Assembly (NCBI RefSeq): GCF_030814655.1
Contig: NZ_JAUSVK010000001.1
Span: 1,383,501 to 1,447,500, forward strand
Reading direction: 5' to 3'
DNA: 64,000 nt
Source of the DNA: Labrys monachus
Lineage (GTDB): Bacteria > Pseudomonadota > Alphaproteobacteria > Rhizobiales > Labraceae
Below are positions 42,506 through 50,782 of the stretch, piece by piece; position 1 is the stretch's first letter; each line of letters begins with the position of its first letter. The translations under genes were made by a program, and so were the position numbers. The notes beneath the pieces are model-generated. The model worked only from the letters and a program-made list of their open reading frames with translations, searched no databases and was not told where the DNA came from.

Positions 42506-43009
42506 CTATGCCGCGCGGAGATTGACCTGCGTTTCGGCGAGTTCGGACAGCTTCCTGTCGGTCGCCTTTTCTTCCTCCAGCGTTTCCTTCAGCACGGCGG
42601 CACAATCATCGCGGCCGAGTTGCCTGGCCCAGGCGATCAGCGTGCCGTACCGGGCGATCTCGTAATGCTCCACCGCCTGGGCGGCCGCGGCGAGGGCGGC
42701 GTCGAGGACGGAGGGGTCGTCCACCTCCCCGGCGACCTCGTTCGCCTCCCTGATGATGCCGTCGATGGCCGGACAATCCACGGCCTTGATCGCCGCATCA
42801 TGCATCTCGAATACCTTTTCCAGGCGCTGGACATGGGTTCTGGTCTGCTGGAGATGGGTGGTGAAGCCCTGCTTGAGCTGCGGATCGCTGGCCTTCTCGA
42901 TCATCGTAGGCAAGCTCTTCACGATCTGCTTTTCTGCATAATAGATGTCCTGGAGCTGATGCACGAAGAGATCGTTGAGGCTTTTGATGTCTTTTGAGAA
43001 AAATCCCAT
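42506..43009 (-). CDS. DUF892 (YciE/YciF) ferritin-like protein
   Basis: A 167-residue four-helix ferritin-like protein beginning KDIKSLNDLFVHQLQDIYYA. Conserved metal-site residues are visible in YYAEKQI, EVDDPSVLDAAL, AQAVEHYEIARY and LEEEKATDRKL. YciE/YciF-type proteins are induced by stress in many bacteria; the reaction is unknown. A candidate EcfG-type promoter is 57 bases upstream. Confidence 0.92.
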   Translation of the reverse strand: MGFFSKDIKSLNDLFVHQLQDIYYAEKQIVKSLPTMIEKASDPQLKQGFTTHLQQTRTHVQRLEKVFEMHDAAIKAVDCPAIDGIIREANEVAGEVDDPSVLDAALAAAAQAVEHYEIARYGTLIAWARQLGRDDCAAVLKETLEEEKATDRKLSELAETQVNLRAA

Positions 43010-43066
43010 ATCGTCTTCCTTTCGGCGAGATGATTATTGGAAGAATGTCGTGGATTGCCGGCTGCC

Positions 43067-43092
43067 AACGGGCGCAGAGCCGGCATTGTTCC
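43067..43092 (-). promoter_or_regulatory. EcfG-type promoter of DUF892 gene
   Basis: On the minus strand GGAAC (43092-43088), 17 bases, then CGTT (43070-43067), 57 bases before the start at 43009. Confidence 0.6.
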
Positions 43093-43243
43093 AATCGGAT
43101 CGAGCGGAACACGCTCCATCTGCCGAGATGGAGCTTCGCTGATACCGCGATCACTTTCTCGCCGCGTCATGGATCCTTTGATGCTTTCATGGATCCTTCG
43201 ATGTTCATGGCGATGCACGGCGTCTTCGGGATCACGACGCTCC

Positions 43244-43268
43244 GGAACAACGCAATGGCCGCGACGTT
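43244..43268 (+). promoter_or_regulatory. EcfG-type promoter of efflux operon
   Basis: GGAAC (43244-43248), 17 bases, then GTT (43266-43268), 56 bases before the membrane fusion protein. Confidence 0.75.
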
Positions 43269-43324
43269 TCACGCAGGCGTGTTTTTCAGAGATCGCCAGA
43301 AGTCCTGGGCATGGAAGGTGCAGG

Positions 43325-44509
43325 ATGTCGATAACCGATACTGAGCAGCATTCTTCCGAGGAAACCAGACCCAGGTCCGACGCGGGGGCCGCCAGGCCGG
43401 AAGACGAACGGGGAACGAAGGCCGAGGGGGACGGGGACGCCGTGAAGGCGTCTGCCGGCGGAGCGGAGGCAGGAAAGCCGCGCCGCAACTGGATCCGGCG
43501 CCATCCCTTCCTCTCCGTCGGCATCGCGATCGTCGCCGCACTCGCCCTCGTCGCCGTGCTGCTGTGGTGGCTGCAGGCGCGGCATTTCGAATCGACGGAC
43601 GACGCCTTCATCGATGCACGCGCCTTCTCCGTCGCACCGGAGGTGACGGGCTATCTGGTCGACGTGCCCATCGAGGACAACGAGCATGTCGTGGCGGGAG
43701 CGGTTCTCGTGCGCATCGACGACCGCGATTACAAGGCGGCTCTCGTCCAGGCCCAGGCGCAGGTCCAGGCGGCCAAGGCGAACATCGCCAATATCGACGC
43801 CCAGATCGTCGGCCAGCAGACCCAGATCGAGCGGGCGCAGGCCCAGGTCAAGCAGGCCGAAGCCGCGGTGCAGTTCGCCCGGGAGGAGGCCGACCGCTAC
43901 AAGAAGCTGCAGCAGAGCGCCACCGGTTCGGTGCAGCAGGCGCAGCAGACATCCTCCCAGCTGCTGCAGCAGGAGGCGAACCTCGCCAGCGCGCAGGCCC
44001 AGGTCGATGCCGCCAAGCAGCAGAGCGTGGCCCTCGCGGCACAGCGCACGAGTGCGGTGGCGAGCCTCGCCCAGGCGTCCGCCCAGGCCGACAAGGCCCA
44101 GCTCGACCTTAGCCGCACCACGATCGTCGCCGCCCAGTCCGGCCATCTCGCCCATGTCTCCGCCGCCAAGGGCCAATATGCCCAGCCGGGACAGAGCCTG
44201 ATGATGCTGGTGCCGGATGCGATCTGGGTCACCGCGAATTTCAAGGAGACGCAGATCACCGACATGCGGCCGGGCCAGCCGGTGGCGCTGAGCATCGACG
44301 CCTATCCGGACGTCGACTTCCGCGGCCATGTCGACAGCATCCAGTCCGGCTCCGGCACCGCCTTCAGCCTCCTGCCGGCCGAGAACGCCACCGGCAACTA
44401 TGTCAAGGTGGTCCAGCGCGTGCCGGTGAAGATCGTGCTCGACAATATCCCGAAGGATATCGTGCTGGGGCCCGGCATGTCGGTGGTGCCCTCGGTGACG
44501 GTGCGCTGA
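43325..44509 (+). CDS. HlyD/EmrA-type membrane fusion protein
   Basis: A 394-residue periplasmic adaptor. A charged cytoplasmic N-terminus of about 55 residues precedes one membrane helix (SVGIAIVAALALVAVLLWWL). The first lipoyl half has STDDAFIDARAFSVAPEVTG. A long Ala/Gln-rich coiled-coil hairpin follows, then the beta-barrel part around FKETQITDMRPGQPVALSID. It links an inner-membrane pump to the outer membrane. The MFS pump gene starts two bases after its stop, as in emrAB. The promoter suggests induction by general stress. Confidence 0.92.
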   Translation: MSITDTEQHSSEETRPRSDAGAARPEDERGTKAEGDGDAVKASAGGAEAGKPRRNWIRRHPFLSVGIAIVAALALVAVLLWWLQARHFESTDDAFIDARAFSVAPEVTGYLVDVPIEDNEHVVAGAVLVRIDDRDYKAALVQAQAQVQAAKANIANIDAQIVGQQTQIERAQAQVKQAEAAVQFAREEADRYKKLQQSATGSVQQAQQTSSQLLQQEANLASAQAQVDAAKQQSVALAAQRTSAVASLAQASAQADKAQLDLSRTTIVAAQSGHLAHVSAAKGQYAQPGQSLMMLVPDAIWVTANFKETQITDMRPGQPVALSIDAYPDVDFRGHVDSIQSGSGTAFSLLPAENATGNYVKVVQRVPVKIVLDNIPKDIVLGPGMSVVPSVTVR

Positions 44510-44511
44510 CG

Positions 44512-46122
44512 ATGGCGGAGGACGGCGGAAAATCCTCCTTCGACCTCGAGCAGTCGGCCGCGGGCGGGCACAATCCCTGGCTCATCGCCATCGTGGTGTC
44601 GATCGCCACCTTCATGGAGGTGCTCGACACCACCATCGCCAATGTCGCCCTGCGCTACATCGCCGGCTCGCTCGCCGCCAGCCAGGAGGAGAGCACCTGG
44701 GTGGTGACCAGCTATCTCGTCGCCAACGCCGTCGTGCTGTCGATCAGCGGCTGGCTGGCGCGCACCCTCGGGCGCAAGCGCTTCTACATGATCTGCGTCG
44801 CCGTCTTCACGATCAGCTCCCTGCTCTGCGGCTTTGCCTGGAACCTGCAGTCGCTTTTGTTCTTCCGCGTCCTGCAGGGGCTCGGCGGCGGCGGCATGGC
44901 GCCCTGCAGCCAGTCCATCCTGGCCGATTCGTTCCCGCCCGAGAAACGCGGGCAGGCCTTCGGCGTCTTCGGCATCGCCGTGGTGGTGGCGCCCGTCGTC
45001 GGCCCGACGCTCGGGGGCTGGCTGACCGATACCTATAGCTGGCATTGGTGCTTCCTGATCAACGGACCGGTCGGCATCCTGTCGCTGGCGCTGGTCGCCT
45101 ATCTCATCAGCGAGCCGGCGAAGGCGGAGAAGGAAAGGCTGGAGCGGCTCAAGCGCGGCATCAATTTCGACTTCGTCGGCTTCCTGCTGATCGCGCTGGG
45201 GCTCGGCTGCCTCGAAGTGGTCCTCGACAAGGGGCAGGAGGACGATTGGTTCGGATCGAGCTTCATCCTGGTCTTCGCCGTCATCGCCGCCTGCTCGCTC
45301 ATCGCGCTGGTGCCGTGGGAGCTGTCGCGCCGCGAGCCGATCGTCGAGATCAGGCTGCTGTTCCGCCGCCAGTTCGGCATGTGCTTCGTCGTCATGCTGG
45401 GCACCGGCGCGATTCTCATCTCGACCATCCAGTTCATGCCGCAGCTCCTGCAGGAGAGCTTCGGCTATACCGCGCTGCTCGCGGGGCTGACGGTCTCGCC
45501 GGGCGGCCTCGTCACCATGGCGATGATGCCGGTGGGCGGGCGCCTGACGGGCTTCATCCAGCCGAAATATCTGATCATGTTCGGCGCCGCCCTGATCGCC
45601 TATTCGATGTGGCACCTGACCGGGCTCAGTCCCGACATCAATTTCAGCTATGCGGTCTGGGCCCGCGTCATCCTGGCCGCGGGGCTGCCCTTCATCTTCA
45701 TCCCGATCACCACCGCCTCCTATGATGGCGTGCCGCCGGACAAGACCGACCAGGCCTCCGCCTTGATCAACGTCGCCCGCAACCAGGGTGGCAGCTTCGG
45801 CGTGGCACTGGCGCAAACGGTGCTCGCGCGCCGGGAGCAGTTCCATCAATCGAGGCTCAGCGAGCATACGATACCCTCCAGCACGAACTACCAGGCCGCG
45901 ATGCAGCACCTGACGGAACTCTTTATGGCCCAGGGGGCGGGCAAGGCCGGCGCGACGCAGGAGGCGACGGCGTGGATCGGCCAGACCATCGCCGCCCAGG
46001 CGACGTTCCTTGCCTATATCGACGTGTTTTGGGTGCTCGCGCTCCTCGCCGCGGTGATGATACCCGCGGCCATGCTGATCCGGCCTGTGAAGCTCGGCAG
46101 CGGCGGCGGACCGATGCATTGA
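44512..46122 (+). CDS. EmrB/QacA (DHA2) family MFS drug efflux pump
   Basis: A 536-residue protein with 14 predicted membrane helices, the DHA2 number. Motifs include VVSIATFMEVLDTTIANVAL (helix 1), GWLARTLGRKRFY (loop 2-3 motif A) and RVLQGLGGGGMAPCSQSIL (helix 4). It should export hydrophobic toxicants by proton antiport together with the adaptor upstream. No outer-membrane factor gene is adjacent. The drugs handled cannot be predicted. Confidence 0.93.
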   Translation: MAEDGGKSSFDLEQSAAGGHNPWLIAIVVSIATFMEVLDTTIANVALRYIAGSLAASQEESTWVVTSYLVANAVVLSISGWLARTLGRKRFYMICVAVFTISSLLCGFAWNLQSLLFFRVLQGLGGGGMAPCSQSILADSFPPEKRGQAFGVFGIAVVVAPVVGPTLGGWLTDTYSWHWCFLINGPVGILSLALVAYLISEPAKAEKERLERLKRGINFDFVGFLLIALGLGCLEVVLDKGQEDDWFGSSFILVFAVIAACSLIALVPWELSRREPIVEIRLLFRRQFGMCFVVMLGTGAILISTIQFMPQLLQESFGYTALLAGLTVSPGGLVTMAMMPVGGRLTGFIQPKYLIMFGAALIAYSMWHLTGLSPDINFSYAVWARVILAAGLPFIFIPITTASYDGVPPDKTDQASALINVARNQGGSFGVALAQTVLARREQFHQSRLSEHTIPSSTNYQAAMQHLTELFMAQGAGKAGATQEATAWIGQTIAAQATFLAYIDVFWVLALLAAVMIPAAMLIRPVKLGSGGGPMH

Positions 46123-46149
46123 GGCTGGCCAAGAAAGGGCGCCGCGCCC

Positions 46150-46174
46150 GGAACAATCGATCCGGTTGCCGCTT
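46150..46174 (+). promoter_or_regulatory. Weak EcfG-like promoter
   Basis: GGAAC (46150-46154) is followed at 17 bases by CTT instead of GTT, 28 bases before ATG 46203. It is one base off the consensus in the three-base -10 core, so only tentative. Confidence 0.3.
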
Positions 46175-46202
46175 TCATCTCCGAACGAACGGAGGACTTG
46201 CC

Positions 46203-46526
46203 ATGCGAACGATCGACAGGCGGCGGATCGGCGCCGAACCGGACGAACCCGATGCGGCGGAGCGGGATTACGACGGCGATACGGACTCCGACGACGAAGG
46301 AGGGGACGAAGACCGGAGCGAGGACGAGCCGGCGCCGATCGGGGTGGACGACATCGAGACGGGCGAAGAGGAAGCCGCCCTCGACGACAAGGAAACCAGC
46401 GACGGCCTCAACGACCTCGAGGAATCGGTCCGGCGTGCGGCCGAGGAAACGGTAACTGAGGACGATGATGATTCGATCGATAGCCTGCCCGTGTTCGAAA
46501 GGGGTATGCTGCCGCCGAAAGTTTGA
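46203..46526 (+). CDS. Highly acidic small hypothetical protein
   Basis: A 107-residue protein very rich in Asp/Glu (for example ERDYDGDTDSDDEGGDEDRS), with GGAGGACTT upstream of the ATG. It is probably disordered in most of its length with a helix near DGLNDLEESVRRAAEETV. Unknown function; no family recognised. Together with the next two small genes it forms a run of short stress-island genes. Confidence 0.7.
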   Translation: MRTIDRRRIGAEPDEPDAAERDYDGDTDSDDEGGDEDRSEDEPAPIGVDDIETGEEEAALDDKETSDGLNDLEESVRRAAEETVTEDDDDSIDSLPVFERGMLPPKV

Positions 46527-46550
46527 CCAGGACCCAGCAAGGAGCCGGAA

Positions 46551-46760
46551 ATGCCGACAGAACCCGTTTCGCCCGAGCCGCAGCCCGACCCGTTGACGCC
46601 GACCGCGCCGGTGGAAATGCCGCAGCCGCAGTCCCCCGTCGGCGTTCCCATGCCGCAGCCCGAGACCGTGCCGGAGCCGACCGAGCCGCCCGGCCTCCCC
46701 GGCGACGCGCCGATGGAGGATCCGCAGCCGATCGATCCGTCGCCGCCGTCGGAGATCTGA
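46551..46760 (+). CDS. Proline-rich small hypothetical protein
   Basis: A 69-residue protein with about one third Pro and many Glu/Pro/Gln repeats (VSPEPQPDPLTPTAPVEMPQ). GGAGCCGG precedes the ATG. There is no signal peptide or helix. It starts 24 bases after the acidic protein and is probably co-transcribed. It could be a spacer-like disordered peptide; function unknown. Confidence 0.6.
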   Translation: MPTEPVSPEPQPDPLTPTAPVEMPQPQSPVGVPMPQPETVPEPTEPPGLPGDAPMEDPQPIDPSPPSEI

Positions 46761-46829
46761 CATCGGTCGGCGCGGATCGACGGACTTATCTCGGAAGCAA
46801 GGCCCTGGAGGAGAACCTTGGAGGAAAAG

Positions 46830-47108
46830 ATGGCCCATACGACCGAACCTGTCGGGGATTTCGTCGATCACCGCCGCTCCTATGACGGCTTCGTACGGAT
46901 CACGGTGATCGCGGTTTTTCTCCTGCTGTCGCATGTGGTGGCGCTCGCCATAGGCGGCGTCGCGCATCACTGGTTTCTGGCCGCCCTCGCCATCGGCCTC
47001 TCGATCATTGCCGCCATCGTGGGGGCGGCGGTGGACGGGCTCGACTGGAAGCCGGGCGCGGTGGTGTTGGTGCTGTCCCTGCTGACGCTGCTGCTCGTCA
47101 CCTATTGA
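46830..47108 (+). CDS. Small membrane protein, cytochrome-oxidase subunit IV-like (aa3 type)
   Basis: A 92-residue protein with two or three hydrophobic segments after a conserved-looking VDHRRSYDGFVRITVIAVF. That segment resembles the short bacterial aa3-type oxidase subunit IV family (COX4_pro_2). ATG 46830 is chosen because GGAGGAAAAG ends just before it. The extra third hydrophobic segment is unlike the one-helix classical subunit, so the link to respiration is uncertain and no oxidase genes are near. Confidence 0.6.
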   Translation: MAHTTEPVGDFVDHRRSYDGFVRITVIAVFLLLSHVVALAIGGVAHHWFLAALAIGLSIIAAIVGAAVDGLDWKPGAVVLVLSLLTLLLVTY

Positions 47109-47210
47109 CGCAGTCGGAACGCTTGGGACTGGCCCGGGCGTTCCGGCGCTTCGATCATCATTGTGGGCCGCTTCGACGGTGCGCCCGCCCTGCAGGCGAC
47201 GGGAGACACA

Positions 47211-47235
47211 GGAACATAGCGGGATGGGCAGCGTT
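47211..47235 (+). promoter_or_regulatory. EcfG-type promoter of DJ-1/PfpI gene
   Basis: GGAAC (47211-47215), 17 bases, then GTT (47233-47235), 40 bases before ATG 47276. Confidence 0.75.
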
Positions 47236-47275
47236 TTCCTGGGGGTGGGGCACTCACCATTGGCAGGAGAATTTC

Positions 47276-47839
47276 ATGCCGAAAATCAATGAAGCACGAA
47301 TCCTCATTCTCGCCACCAACGGCTTCGAACAATTGGAACTGACCGTCCCGCGCGACGAATTGCGCAAGGCGGGCGCTCGGGTCGAGGTCGCCAGTCTCGA
47401 CGGCAAGCCGATCCGCGGGTGGGACAAGGTCGACTGGGGCGACACCGTGCCCGCCGATCTCAAGATCGCCGATGCCAGGCCGAACGACTATACCGCGCTG
47501 GTGCTGCCGGGCGGCGTGATCAACCCCGACCGGCTGCGCATCGACGAGGCGACCATGAAGATCGTGCGGGCCTTCCTCGATAGCGGCAAGGTCGTCGCTG
47601 CCATCTGCCACGCGCCCTGGCTGCTGGTGCAGGCCGATGCGGTGCGCGGACGCGACGTGACCTCCTTCAAATCGATCCGCAGGGACGTCGAGAATGCGGG
47701 CGGCCAGTGGGTCGACAAGGAGGTGGTGGTCGACAACGGCATCATCACCAGCCGCAGCCCGGACGACTTGCCGGCCTTCGTCGCCAAGATTATCGAGGAG
47801 GTGCAGGAAGGCACTCATGACCGGGCGAGAGCCGCCTGA
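47276..47839 (+). CDS. DJ-1/PfpI family protein (type 1 glutamine amidotransferase fold)
   Basis: A 187-residue protein of the PfpI/YhbO group. The nucleophile elbow is AAICHAPWLL with Cys111, and ILATNGFEQLEL carries the conserved Glu. Members act as deglycases/glyoxalases or stress chaperones, with disputed chemistry. GGCAGGAG precedes the ATG and an exact EcfG-type promoter lies upstream, fitting a role in the general stress response. Confidence 0.93.
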   Translation: MPKINEARILILATNGFEQLELTVPRDELRKAGARVEVASLDGKPIRGWDKVDWGDTVPADLKIADARPNDYTALVLPGGVINPDRLRIDEATMKIVRAFLDSGKVVAAICHAPWLLVQADAVRGRDVTSFKSIRRDVENAGGQWVDKEVVVDNGIITSRSPDDLPAFVAKIIEEVQEGTHDRARAA

Positions 47840-47850
47840 GGCCCAACACC

Positions 47851-48825
47851 TCAGCGCCGCGATTCCCGTCCGATCGAGCCGGCCCGGTGCGACTCCGGGC
47901 CGGCTTCCGCCTGTTCGGGGAGCCGAACGGGACCCGCGCCCGCGAGCCGTGCGATCTTGCCGGCGAGCGCCAGGGCGTTGCGGGGAGCTTCGGGCTTCAC
48001 CGTGTTGTCGAAGAATATGAAGACGTCGCGCATGACGCCGTCGGCCGCGGGTGCCGCCGCGAAGTCGCCGTCCGTCATCGGCAGGCCCTGCGCCCAGGCC
48101 ACCAGGCGATCCGCCCACCGGTCGAGGGCGGCATCGTCATAGCCGCTTTCGTAGAGCTTCTTCGAGCCATGCAGGCGGCAATAGGCAAAATCCGCCGTCA
48201 CATCCATCAGCCGCGGCCATTCGACGGTATCGGCGCAGACCAGCGCGACCCGGTGGCGGCGCAGCATGGCGATGAAGGCGGCGTCTCGGAAGCTGTCGTC
48301 GCGGATCTCGACGGCATGGCGAAGCGGGCGGACGCGGTCGGTTTCGGTCCACACTCCCTTGCTTATGTGGTCGTCATGCTCGCGGGCCAGGCAGGCGGCG
48401 GCCGCGGTGTCGTGCGGCAGGAGAGACAGGAAGGCTTCCATGGCGTCGGCCTCGAAGATGAGGCCCGGCGGGAACTGCCAGAGAATGACGTCGAGCTTTT
48501 CCGCCAGCTTCAGCACCCCGGAAGCGAGGAAATTGGCGATCGCCGTCCTCGCGTCGCGCCCGCGGAGGATATGCGTGACGAAGCGGGGCCCCTTGACGCT
48601 GAAGGAGAAGTCTGCGGGCGTCTCGGCATGCCAGCGCTCGAAGCTCGCCGGCCTCTGAAGACGATAGAAGGTGGCGTTGATCTCGATGGTGTCCAGGGCG
48701 CGGCTCGCAAAATGAAGTTCCTGCGAAGGACGCAGGCTCTTCGGATAGAAGTCGCCGCGCCAGGGCGGATAGCTCCAACCCGAGACGCCGACGCGGATCT
48801 TGCCGGGATGCGGCCGGCTTGTCAC
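47851..48825 (-). CDS. DUF72 family TIM-barrel protein
   Basis: A 324-residue DUF72 (YecE-like) protein: VGVSGWSYPPWRGDFYPKSL, then LDTIEINATFYRL, and CRLHGSKKLYESGY near the C-terminus. The family is structurally a TIM barrel; function is unknown, though it often accompanies DNA-repair genes. The GTG at 48825 overlaps the topoisomerase stop (GTGA, 48822-48825), which sets the start. It ends 12 bases from the convergent DJ-1 gene. Confidence 0.9.
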   Translation of the reverse strand: MTSRPHPGKIRVGVSGWSYPPWRGDFYPKSLRPSQELHFASRALDTIEINATFYRLQRPASFERWHAETPADFSFSVKGPRFVTHILRGRDARTAIANFLASGVLKLAEKLDVILWQFPPGLIFEADAMEAFLSLLPHDTAAAACLAREHDDHISKGVWTETDRVRPLRHAVEIRDDSFRDAAFIAMLRRHRVALVCADTVEWPRLMDVTADFAYCRLHGSKKLYESGYDDAALDRWADRLVAWAQGLPMTDGDFAAAPAADGVMRDVFIFFDNTVKPEAPRNALALAGKIARLAGAGPVRLPEQAEAGPESHRAGSIGRESRR

Positions 48826-49817
48826 GGACGGCGGCCCAGCAGGCCGAGCACCGTCTCCGTGCGATTGCGGTGCATGCCGGCACGGGCACGCCTGAAGGCC
48901 TTCGACAGCGTGCCGTCCTCGAAGGACTGCACCACCAGCGCGGGCACGTAGCTCTTGCGCACCACGGCGGGGGTGTTGGCGAGGTGCTCGGCGACGTCGC
49001 GCATGACAGCTGCGATCTGGCGCTTGCGTCCGGTCTCGCTGGTACCGGGAGTGAGGGCGGCGAGGTGCTCCACGGCCCAGGCGCTGGCGCCGAGCATGCG
49101 GAAATCCTTGGCGGTGACGGCGCGGCCCGAGACCCGGCGGAGATAGGCGTTGATCTCGGAGGCGCTGATCGGCCGCCGGTTGCCGGCACCGTCGAGGAAT
49201 TGCAGCATGCGGTTTCCAGGCAGCATGCCCATGCGGCGCATGGCACGGGCGATGGTGGGGTCCTGCACCGCGCAGGTGATCATCTTGCCGGCCTTGCCTC
49301 GAAACCGGAGGAAGATGCGCGAGCCGTTGACGGTGACGTGCCGCTTCAGCAGGGTCGCCGCCCCATGGCTGCCGTTCTCGCGGGCATAGGCGTCGCAGCC
49401 GACCCGGATATGGGTCTGGTCGATGAGGGCGACGGCGCAGGCGATCGCCTTGCTGCGGTCGAGCCGCCGCGAGGCCAGGTCTCGAGCGACGGCGGCGCGG
49501 ATCCGCGGCAGGACGGAGAGCAGGTCGAGAAGCCGGGCAGCCTTGCGGTCTTCGCGAATGGCCGTCCATTCGGGATGATAGCGATATTGCCGCCGGCCCG
49601 CCTCGTCATGGCCGACGGCCTGGATGTGGGCGCGTTCGTCGGCGGCGATGCGCACGTCGGTATAGGCGGGCGGAATGGCGAGCGAGCGGATACGGGCTTT
49701 GGTTTCGGGGTCGATGACGCGGTTGCCGGCGGCATCTCTATAGGTGAAATTTCGGCCGACGCGGCGACGGGTGATCGCGAGTTCGTCGATCGAGACGATC
49801 TTCAGCCTGAACTTCAT
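48822..49817 (-). CDS. Poxvirus-type DNA topoisomerase IB
   Basis: A 331-residue type IB topoisomerase that relaxes supercoils through a 3'-phosphotyrosyl link. The N-terminal domain includes RNFTYRDAAGNRVIDPETKA; the catalytic core carries GCDAYARENGSHGAATL, VTAKDFRMLGASAWAVEHLA and the nucleophile Tyr290 in VVRKSYVP. ATG 49817 is preferred: the likely promoter (49845-49870) lies inside any longer version. Bacterial members often sit with Ku/LigD genes, and a Ku-like gene is directly upstream. Confidence 0.93.
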   Translation of the reverse strand: MKFRLKIVSIDELAITRRRVGRNFTYRDAAGNRVIDPETKARIRSLAIPPAYTDVRIAADERAHIQAVGHDEAGRRQYRYHPEWTAIREDRKAARLLDLLSVLPRIRAAVARDLASRRLDRSKAIACAVALIDQTHIRVGCDAYARENGSHGAATLLKRHVTVNGSRIFLRFRGKAGKMITCAVQDPTIARAMRRMGMLPGNRMLQFLDGAGNRRPISASEINAYLRRVSGRAVTAKDFRMLGASAWAVEHLAALTPGTSETGRKRQIAAVMRDVAEHLANTPAVVRKSYVPALVVQSFEDGTLSKAFRRARAGMHRNRTETVLGLLGRRP

Positions 49818-49844
49818 GCCGGCCTCGGGGTTGCGGTCCCCCAC

Positions 49845-49870
49845 AACGCCGGCGCCCCTTTCGCAGTTCC
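49845..49870 (-). promoter_or_regulatory. EcfG-type promoter of topoisomerase IB-DUF72 operon
   Basis: On the minus strand GGAAC (49870-49866), 17 bases, then CGTT (49848-49845), 27 bases before ATG 49817. Confidence 0.6.
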
Positions 49871-49964
49871 CGTGGGGCGGCAGCCGCCTCATATGCCCGG
49901 AAGGGCTGATCTCACACTGCGTTCGCGATCCGCCAGGGGCGGGCCGGCGACAGCGCCACCGGCC

Positions 49965-50585
49965 TTACAGGCTCGCCTGGCGGCGACGTGCATGGGAGAG
50001 GTCGATGACATTGCCGTGCCATTGCACCGCGGTGCGCGGCCTCGGCTGGCGGGTCTCGATCATGGAGCACAGGTCCCTCTGCAGAGGATGCCAGGGCTTC
50101 CAGCGCTTGTCGATCTCGGCGGTGACCTGCGCCATCACCAGGCGATCGGGGTGCGGCAGCTCGACGGCCGGCGGATGCGGCTGCGCCAGGGCATCGTCGC
50201 GGCGGCGCAGGGTCCACAGCACGATGCCCATGTCACGCGGTTCGAGCATGATGGCGCGTTCGCAGCCATAGAGCACGAGGCGGGCCACGGCCACCGTGCC
50301 GGTTTCCTCCATCGCATCGCGGATGACGGAGAAGGCAAGCTCGCCGGCGGGATCGCCGGGCACCATGTAATGGGCCTTGTCGTACCAGGTCCAGTCGATC
50401 GCATCCTTGGTGACGAACGCTTCGATATCGATGGAATCGGTGCTTTTGCAAGCCGTGACGGGAGGGCTTGCCACGCGATCGAAGGGATAGGCGGTTTCGT
50501 TTCCCGAAGTTGCCGGCGTCATCGAAACCGGACACGTCACGAAGGAGAAGTGGAGAGAACCTTTCCAGGTCGAGCAGGGCGCCAT
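49965..50585 (-). CDS. Shortened Ku-like DNA end-binding protein
   Basis: A 206-residue protein with clear Ku motifs: TWKGSLHFSFVTCPVSMTPA at the N-terminus, then TDSIDIEAFVTKDAIDW, YMVPGDPAGELAFSVIRDAM, and ARLVLYGCERAIMLEPRDMG. Typical bacterial Ku has about 260-300 residues. Here the stretch of roughly 40-50 residues that normally lies between the N-terminal motif and the IDIE.FV block is missing (residues 36-48 replace it). That loss removes strands of the DNA-ring barrel. The C-terminus differs from usual Ku tails. AGGAAAAC precedes the ATG and an exact EcfG-type promoter lies upstream. Confidence 0.82.
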   Translation of the reverse strand: MAPCSTWKGSLHFSFVTCPVSMTPATSGNETAYPFDRVASPPVTACKSTDSIDIEAFVTKDAIDWTWYDKAHYMVPGDPAGELAFSVIRDAMEETGTVAVARLVLYGCERAIMLEPRDMGIVLWTLRRRDDALAQPHPPAVELPHPDRLVMAQVTAEIDKRWKPWHPLQRDLCSMIETRQPRPRTAVQWHGNVIDLSHARRRQASL

Positions 50586-50616
50586 GGAGTTTTCCTGAAA
50601 ATCGGACCAACGCCCA

Positions 50617-50641
50617 AACGCGCGGGAGCGAATCCGGTTCC
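50617..50641 (-). promoter_or_regulatory. EcfG-type promoter of the short Ku gene
   Basis: On the minus strand GGAAC (50641-50637), 17 bases, then GTT (50619-50617), 31 bases before ATG 50585. Confidence 0.75.
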
Positions 50642-50700
50642 GGCCGGGCGGGAGGCGATCCGCATCTTTTTTATCGGTGGGAGAGGGGGGCGTTTGGCGT

Positions 50701-50725
50701 GGAACTCTTGCCGGCAGGGGACGTT
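50701..50725 (+). promoter_or_regulatory. EcfG-type promoter, rightward
   Basis: GGAAC (50701-50705), 17 bases, then GTT (50723-50725), 57 bases before ATG 50783. Divergent from the Ku promoter. Confidence 0.75.
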
Positions 50726-50782
50726 TTCGCCCTGGGAACAGCGAGGTTTCGCGATGTCTCCAACCCCTCGAGGAGGACTGCG

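Larger units (their letters stand above)
43010..43324. other. Divergent promoter region, DUF892 / efflux pair
   Basis: This 315-base gap carries EcfG-type promoters in both directions (43067-43092 and 43244-43268). It also holds a perfect 9-bp inverted repeat GCTCCATCT/AGATGGAGC at about 43113-43134 and a 17-bp direct repeat with one mismatch (43167-43183, 43187-43203). No gene seen. Confidence 0.6.

Noticed and set aside
43167-43203. Short direct repeats in the DUF892/efflux gap, considered as CRISPR-like
   Set aside because: Only two 17-bp copies with a 3-base spacer and one mismatch; no array, leader or cas genes.
44398-46119. A 573-codon minus-strand frame
   Set aside because: It is antisense to the EmrB-type pump, whose 14 helices and motifs are unmistakable.
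47116-47142. GGAAC ... GTT pair before the DJ-1 gene
   Set aside because: Spacing is 19, and an exact N17 site lies closer to the gene at 47211-47235.
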